A DNA stretch of 38,624 nt. It comes from Bradyrhizobium retamae. Its GTDB lineage: Bacteria > Pseudomonadota > Alphaproteobacteria > Rhizobiales > Xanthobacteraceae. The DNA is taken from NCBI RefSeq assembly GCF_001440415.1, contig NZ_LLYA01000185.1, positions 1 to 38,624 on the forward strand, in the 5' to 3' direction. Below, in pieces: positions 34,297 through 38,624 of this stretch. The notes under the pieces were generated by a model that saw only the letters and a list, made by a program, of their open reading frames with translations, was not told the DNA's origin and ran no database searches. A program made the translations under genes and the position numbers. Positions within the stretch are counted from its first letter, which is position 1. Every line of letters starts with the position of its first letter.

Positions 34297-35409
34297 CGAA
34301 CTGTGGATGGCTGCCGACGCAGAAGGGAATGCCACCACCTGGTGATCCGAGCCCGCGTCGGCGAGGGAATCTGAATGATCCGGCTCGAAAAGCTGGAGTG
34401 TCAGCCTGCAAGTCAGGCCACCGCTGGCGAGCTCGACATGAACCGAACCATTGAAGCGCTTGGCGACGGCGTCGAGCAACTTGGTGCCAAAACCCTTCGA
34501 CCCTGGCGCGCTTAGGCCCGTCACGCCGCGTTCGCGCCACGTCATGTCCAGGCGTCCTGAAACAAGTGACCACTCAAGATGGAGGGAACCCGTGGCTGTT
34601 GCGAGCGCGCCATACTTGGCCGCATTGGTCGCAAGCTCGTGAATGAGAAGGGACAGCAGGGTCAGGGTTTCGCGTTCGCAGTTGAAATCGGGGCCCGAAA
34701 CGTGGACACGAGAGCTGCCGAAATGTGCTAGTTCGCGGTCTATTAATTCAACAAAATTGCTGGACCCCTGCGCCCGTATCAGGACGTCGTTGGTATCGGC
34801 GAGCGCCGCAATCCTTGCGCAGAGCTTGTTTCTTAACTCCGGTTGGTCATTTACAGAGTACCGAATCACGGTTTGCACCACAGTCAGCGTGTTCTTCAGA
34901 CGATGAGCAAGCTCATTGGAAAGCAAGCTTCGAACTTTATCTGCTTCTTGCAGAAGGAGTGTCAGGCGCCGGTAGCTCTCGGCAGACCAGATGATGACAA
35001 ATGATGAAGCGCCATAGAGCCCGAGGCTCACAACTATGGTTGCAGGACCTCTAGCCGGGTCTTTGTCCGGAAGCAGAAACAGGAGGGAAGCGAGAATTCC
35101 CCCCGCGAGCGCCGAGATCGCGGCGCTGGTCCAGCCGCAAACAAGAGCGATAACCACCGTCGCAGCATAGTAAGGTGCGAAGACTGTGCTTTCCGGACCG
35201 ACTTCTCCGAGCAGTACTCGAATTGCGGTTGCCAAACATACGCACGCGAGCGCAAAAGCAATCCCGCTCGACGATCCCGGACGAAGGCCGGTTGTCCACA
35301 AGCTAGTCCAACGATCGACAGTCCAAGCAACAACCCGTGCTGCAGCCTGGCGCATCTTGGTGGTCCTGCGCGGATGATGATCGCGCGTCGAAAGCGTGTA
35401 TTCGGCCAT
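34276..35409 (-). CDS. HWE/HisKA_2-type sensor histidine kinase with membrane-embedded N-terminus
   Basis: A 377-residue kinase. Four hydrophobic segments between about 48 and 142 resemble the DUF4118 (KdpD-like) membrane module. The kinase core has the HWE-type phospho-acceptor box ELAHRLKNTLTVVQ (His169), the N box HELATNAAKYGAL (Asn262), WRERG in the place of the family's WxE block, and a compact final ATP-binding part with GSKGFGTKLLDA. There is no PAS or other sensor domain. HWE kinases often act in the general stress (PhyR-NepR-EcfG) pathway or light sensing; no receiver gene is adjacent. The start at 35409 is uncertain, and an ATG at residue 19 is an alternative. Confidence 0.85.
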   Translation of the reverse strand: MAEYTLSTRDHHPRRTTKMRQAAARVVAWTVDRWTSLWTTGLRPGSSSGIAFALACVCLATAIRVLLGEVGPESTVFAPYYAATVVIALVCGWTSAAISALAGGILASLLFLLPDKDPARGPATIVVSLGLYGASSFVIIWSAESYRRLTLLLQEADKVRSLLSNELAHRLKNTLTVVQTVIRYSVNDQPELRNKLCARIAALADTNDVLIRAQGSSNFVELIDRELAHFGSSRVHVSGPDFNCERETLTLLSLLIHELATNAAKYGALATATGSLHLEWSLVSGRLDMTWRERGVTGLSAPGSKGFGTKLLDAVAKRFNGSVHVELASGGLTCRLTLQLFEPDHSDSLADAGSDHQVVAFPSASAAIHSSKSIAAG

Positions 35410-35845
35410 GGTGCATCGACAGGTTTCAAGTTAAACTATACGGAGCTTCTTAACATTCCCGTGAATGCCTTCGTAATGTCCTGAAGATGCGATCCGGAGA
35501 CGGCCTATCGCAAGACCTACGACGGTGAAGCGCTGCTTTCATGTCAGAGAACGCCTTCGCTCGCCGGGACGACATCATCGCAACCAACGCGACTCCAGCA
35601 ACGCTCAATCGCGCGCCGATAGTGATGCCGCCGATTTGCTACCAACGCCACGATTTCATTGGCCTCAACTGTAGATCATGACAACCCACGAAAAGCGCAA
35701 ATAAATCCTCCGGCAGAGACGCTAAGCGCGCCCCATTCCGGCACCAGTTCGAAGTTCGCATCTTGATCGGATCTGAGGAAAATGCCTCTTAACATTTGGA
35801 AAGAATCGCGAAGGTACCGTCAACACTCACTGATCAAGAGCGGGA
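35410..35845. other. Intergenic region, no gene seen
   Basis: This 436-bp stretch lies between the kinase start and the truncated permease. I see no coding frame with recognisable content, no strong hairpin and no clear promoter. It is less GC-rich in parts, and may be decayed sequence near the insertion element. Confidence 0.4.
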
Positions 35846-36420
35846 TCACCAGACAGTGCTCGTCAACGCAGCAATCAGGGCAGGGGGCGTTACCAGCAGA
35901 CCGAGCTTGAGGAAGGTCCATGCGCCGACCTCGATCTTCTCGCGGCGGAGCGCAACCAGCCATAGGAGGGTGGCGAGCGAGCCGGTGATCGACAGGTTCG
36001 GTCCGAGATCGACACCGATTAGGGTGGCGCTAACAACAGGCGCCGGCAAATGAGCGCTGGCCGCGACCGAACCCGCCACAAGGCCGACGGGCAGATTGTC
36101 GGCGAGGGCCGTGGCAACGCCAGCGCTCCAAGCGGCCTGGGTCACAGATTGCGCAAGCGCTTGGTGCAATAACGCGCCAAGATGGCCGATCACGCCGGTC
36201 TTCACCAGCGCTTCCACCATGACAAACAAGCCTCCGACCAGCGGCAACACTCTCCAGGACACACTCTTGAGGACGGGCAGGGGCGACTGGCGGCTCAGCA
36301 CCAGGACCGCGCCAGCGGTCACGGTGCCGCAGATGAAGGTCGGTAGTCCCAGTTGCTTGTCGAGCGCCGAGGCTGGACCAGCACGACACCGATCGCGACT
36401 GTGTATCGGCTCCGAATATT
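35846..36420 (-). pseudogene. ArsB/SLC13-like permease, C-terminal half, truncated by the insertion sequence
   Basis: The frame gives about 180 residues of a polytopic membrane protein like the C-terminal half of ArsB arsenite permeases: SALDKQLGLPTF, VLPLVGGLFVMVEAL, DNLPVGLVAGS, IGVDLGPNLSITGSLAT and LVALRREKIEVGAWTFLK, in the family's order. The 5' half is missing, and the apparent start codon lies inside the left end of the ISL3 element at 36421. Just inside the junction the frame also shifts near 36373, where adding one base would join YTVAIGVVLVQ to ASALDKQ. The sequence beyond the far end of the element does not continue the gene. The product cannot be a working permease. Confidence 0.75.
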
Positions 36421-38071
36421 GGCTCTGACTCACTTTTGATGCAGTTTGGGAGATGTCTGGCGTTTTGATTGCGGAGAATCAGCGCCATGCAGCAAGCACT
36501 CCAGCGCTCCAGTCTGGTGCCGCGTGGGTTTGTTGTAGAGAGTGCGTACTACGAAGGCGATAAGGCCGTTGTTGTGGTCCGGGCGTCCGGAAGTGTTGGT
36601 CTGTGTCCGTCGTGCGGAACGGTTTCCCGACGCGTCCATAGCCGCTACCGACGGCGCGTGACCGATCTTCCGCTCTCGGGGCGGATTGTAGAGCTCCTTG
36701 TGATCGCTCGCCGCTTCCGCTGCGACGCTGTCCTGTGCGGGCGCCAAATCTTCACCGAGCGCTTCGCCGAAGGCGTACTGGCTCCCTCGGCGCGACGCAC
36801 GGCGAGACTGGACTCTATCGTCCACCACCTCGGCCTGGCGCTTGGCGGTCGACCCGCAGCAGGTTTCGCAAAGCGGCTGATGCTACCGTGAGCAAAGACA
36901 CGCTCCTGCGCGTGGTCCGACGCCGCAGCCGCCCGCCGGCTGATCCTCTCAAGGTCATCGGCATTGACGACTGGGCTTGGCGGCGCAACCACCGATACGC
37001 CAGCATTATCTGCAATCTGGAAAGGCGCCGGATTGTCACGCTGCTGCCGGATCGTGAGCCCGCGACCGCCCAAGCCTGGCTGGCTGCTCATCCCACGATC
37101 ACGATCATTGCCCGTGACCGTGGTGGGGGATATGGCGAAGCTGCGGCAAAGGCCCTGCCGCAGGCGGTACAGGTCGCGGATCGATGGCATCTGATGGAGA
37201 ACGCCAGTCGGGCCTTCCTCGATGCGGTTCGGAAATCGATGCGCCCGATCCGCAGCGCGATCGGGGCAACGACAATCGATTCCAAACTGCTCACCGCGGC
37301 CGAGCGCCTCCAGTATGAGGGTTATCTCCGCCGCGAAGAGACCAACGCAACTATCTTGGGCCTGTCGAACGGTGGAACGCCGATCAAGCAGATCGTGCGC
37401 CAGACCGGCCATAGCAGGAAGCTAATACGACAGGTGATCCGTGGCGAACGCCACGATATCTTCCGGACGCGGCAGAACTCACTCGATCAGCATCTGCCAT
37501 GGCTCGACGAGCAATGGGCAGCCGGTTGCCGAAACGGCGCTGAACTTTGGCGCCGTTTAAGGGTACGCGGCTTCCGAGGCTCTCTTCGCGTTGTCGGCGA
37601 ATGGACGACCCGCAGACGGCGGTCCGAAAAGGCCGATATCGAAAACCTCCACCGGATCCCATCGGCCAGAACAATCGTTCGTCTTATGACGGTCGGACGG
37701 GATACGCTCTCCAAGGCGGAGACGATCACTGTCGCTGCCGTCGAAGCTGGCGTTCCCACCCTTGTCGAAGCTCGAGAGCTCGTAGCCGAATTCCACAGGA
37801 TGATCCGGCGCAGAGCCGCCGCTGGGTTGTCATCCTGGATCGAGCGCGCTCGCGCCAGCCTTGTCGCCTCATTCGCCCGCGGCGTAACGAACGATGAAGC
37901 AGCGGTTCGAGCGGCAATCACGTCGCCCTGGTCCAACGGTCAGACTGAAGGTCAGATTACTCGCCTCAAGCTCGTCAGACGTCAAATGTATGGCCGCGGG
38001 AAAATCGATCTGCTTCAAGCCAGACTAATAGGTGCCGAATGAGTGAGCTGCACCAAAACTGCGTCAGAGCC
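36421..38071 (+). mobile_element. ISL3-family insertion sequence, 1651 bp
   Basis: Terminal inverted repeats begin GGCTCTGAC at 36421 and end GTCAGAGCC at 38071. The outer 24 bases match with three mismatches. The interior is filled by one transposase gene. The 8-bp flanks (CGAATATT on the left, AATGTTGG on the right) are not the same, so no target duplication is seen. That suggests a rearrangement or deletion at one end after insertion. It interrupts an ArsB-like gene. Confidence 0.85.
36487..38042 (+). pseudogene. tnp: ISL3-family transposase, split by one frameshift
   Basis: The first part (ATG at 36487, GGAG upstream) has the N-terminal zinc-ribbon region with CPSCGTVSRRVHSRY and the helix-turn-helix region up to FAKRLMLP. 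The frame then ends near 36890. The catalytic DDE part continues in another frame from VSKDTLLRVV, with GIDDWAW (first Asp), VADRWHLMEN (second Asp) and SPWSNGQTEGQITRLK (Glu), to 38042. One added G at about 36888 restores a single product of roughly 517 residues, normal for ISL3. Programmed frameshifting is not known for this family as far as I recall, and no slippery run is present. I infer mutation or sequencing error. Confidence 0.83.
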
Positions 38072-38362
38072 AATGTTGGAAGCCGATGGGGGTCAAAGGT
38101 CGGTGCCTATTCACATCTTAGCAGGGCGTGATCTGGTTGAGAGGATATGAAGTGGCGCCTAGAGCGGCCGAAATGGTAGCCATGGCGCTCATGTGCGGGT
38201 TGCGACCAACCACACCGCGATGCGCCGTGGCACGAGCTCTGGCCTTGCAGTGCAGGAATCCGAGGGAAGCGATCATGCCGCGGCCCTCACCGGACGGTTA
38301 CGTATCAGCGACAATTGTGGACCATGGAAGATATTGTGACCCTGATCGATACCCGCGATGGG

Positions 38363-38416
38363 TCAATCTCGTCATTTTGACCATGCGCCGACCACTTCCG
38401 GGCTGGCCCTATAAGC
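38363..38416. repeat. Imperfect ~54-bp non-coding repeat, right copy
   Basis: Partner of 42-95, same orientation; shared blocks are CCGGAAGT, GTCGGC, CAAAATGACG and GATTGA (minus strand). It lies about 100 bp from the PF04392 remnant, as the left copy lies about 50 bp from an intact family member. Confidence 0.45.
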
Positions 38417-38518
38417 AGGCGTTTTCAGCGTCTTTCGGCATGTCTCAACGGCCAAAAGGCGACATAGCTGGACGTGCCGCCCTTCGTCCGCTCCCCCTTA
38501 GGAGGGGATCTTCCGCGA

Positions 38519-38595
38519 ATGTTGCCGCGTTCGAACAGCGATCGGCAACACAGCCGCCGCTCCACCTAGAACTGGATGAACCCTCGCCATTTCAT
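38519..38595 (-). pseudogene. Decayed 5' end of another PF04392 binding-protein gene
   Basis: From an ATG at 38595, with GGAG seven bases upstream, the frame reads MKWRGFIQF and then a TAG. Adding one base at about 38569 turns the stop into LGGAAAVLPIAVRTRQH, which is the family's signal peptide (compare copy 4). The similarity fades after that, so only the leader survives. Confidence 0.5.
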
Positions 38596-38624
38596 TGCTT
38601 TCTCCGAGGCGCTCAGGACCTGAC

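Larger units (their letters stand above)
38072..38624. other. Region right of the insertion sequence: decayed sequence, no intact gene
   Basis: No intact gene is seen. The first part does not continue the ArsB-like permease. The region contains a copy of the short repeat (38363-38416) and the decayed start of a PF04392 binding-protein gene (38519-38595, minus). Whatever lies beyond the window on the right may complete the picture. Confidence 0.5.

Noticed and set aside
1..38624. CRISPR arrays, rRNA and tRNA genes
   Set aside because: No regularly spaced repeats and no conserved tRNA or rRNA sequence was seen when reading the intergenic regions.

Overview
The window looks like a chromosomal segment of a GC-rich alphaproteobacterium, most likely Bradyrhizobium or a close relative. 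The basis is inference from gene content: tandem orphan PF04392 substrate-binding proteins with RRREF-type signals, an HpnN-like hopanoid transporter, an HWE-family kinase, a PRC-barrel secreted protein, a BA14K-like protein tail and a sigma-EcfG-type promoter. I see no rRNA, tRNA or CRISPR array.

Left part (1-10133): five PF04392 substrate-binding genes, two leftward (one frameshifted) and three rightward, with no permease or ATPase gene visible. They run into a translationally coupled signalling operon: a membrane histidine kinase with an extracytoplasmic sensor, a single-domain response regulator, and a receiver-adenylate cyclase fusion. The arrangement suggests that periplasmic binding proteins feed a kinase whose output is cAMP. 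This is the best candidate in the window for a little-described system.

Middle-left (10134-15867): a frameshifted thiamine-diphosphate enzyme, a glutathione-transferase-like gene with an extra C-terminal domain, the C-terminal remnant of an SRAP (YedK/HMCES) gene, a secreted alpha/beta hydrolase, a secreted peptidoglycan-binding-domain protein and a small conserved-looking protein. This stretch looks eroded.

Middle-right (15868-34245): a concentration of envelope functions. It holds two RND/MMPL-type exporters (one HpnN-like), an M50 site-2 protease, a DegP/HtrA protease (one frameshift), a LivJ-type binding protein, a small secreted Tyr/Gly-rich protein next to a CtpA-type protease, two major-facilitator transporters, a class A penicillin-binding protein behind a sigma-EcfG-like promoter, a signal peptidase I and a PRC-barrel protein.

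Right end (34246-38624): an HWE-type histidine kinase, the 3' half of an ArsB-like permease cut by an ISL3-family insertion sequence (36421-38071), and a tail carrying the decayed start of another PF04392 gene plus a short repeat also found at the left end. Five clear and two weaker frame breaks each need only one missing base to be restored, so sequencing or assembly error must be considered before any of these genes is called dead.
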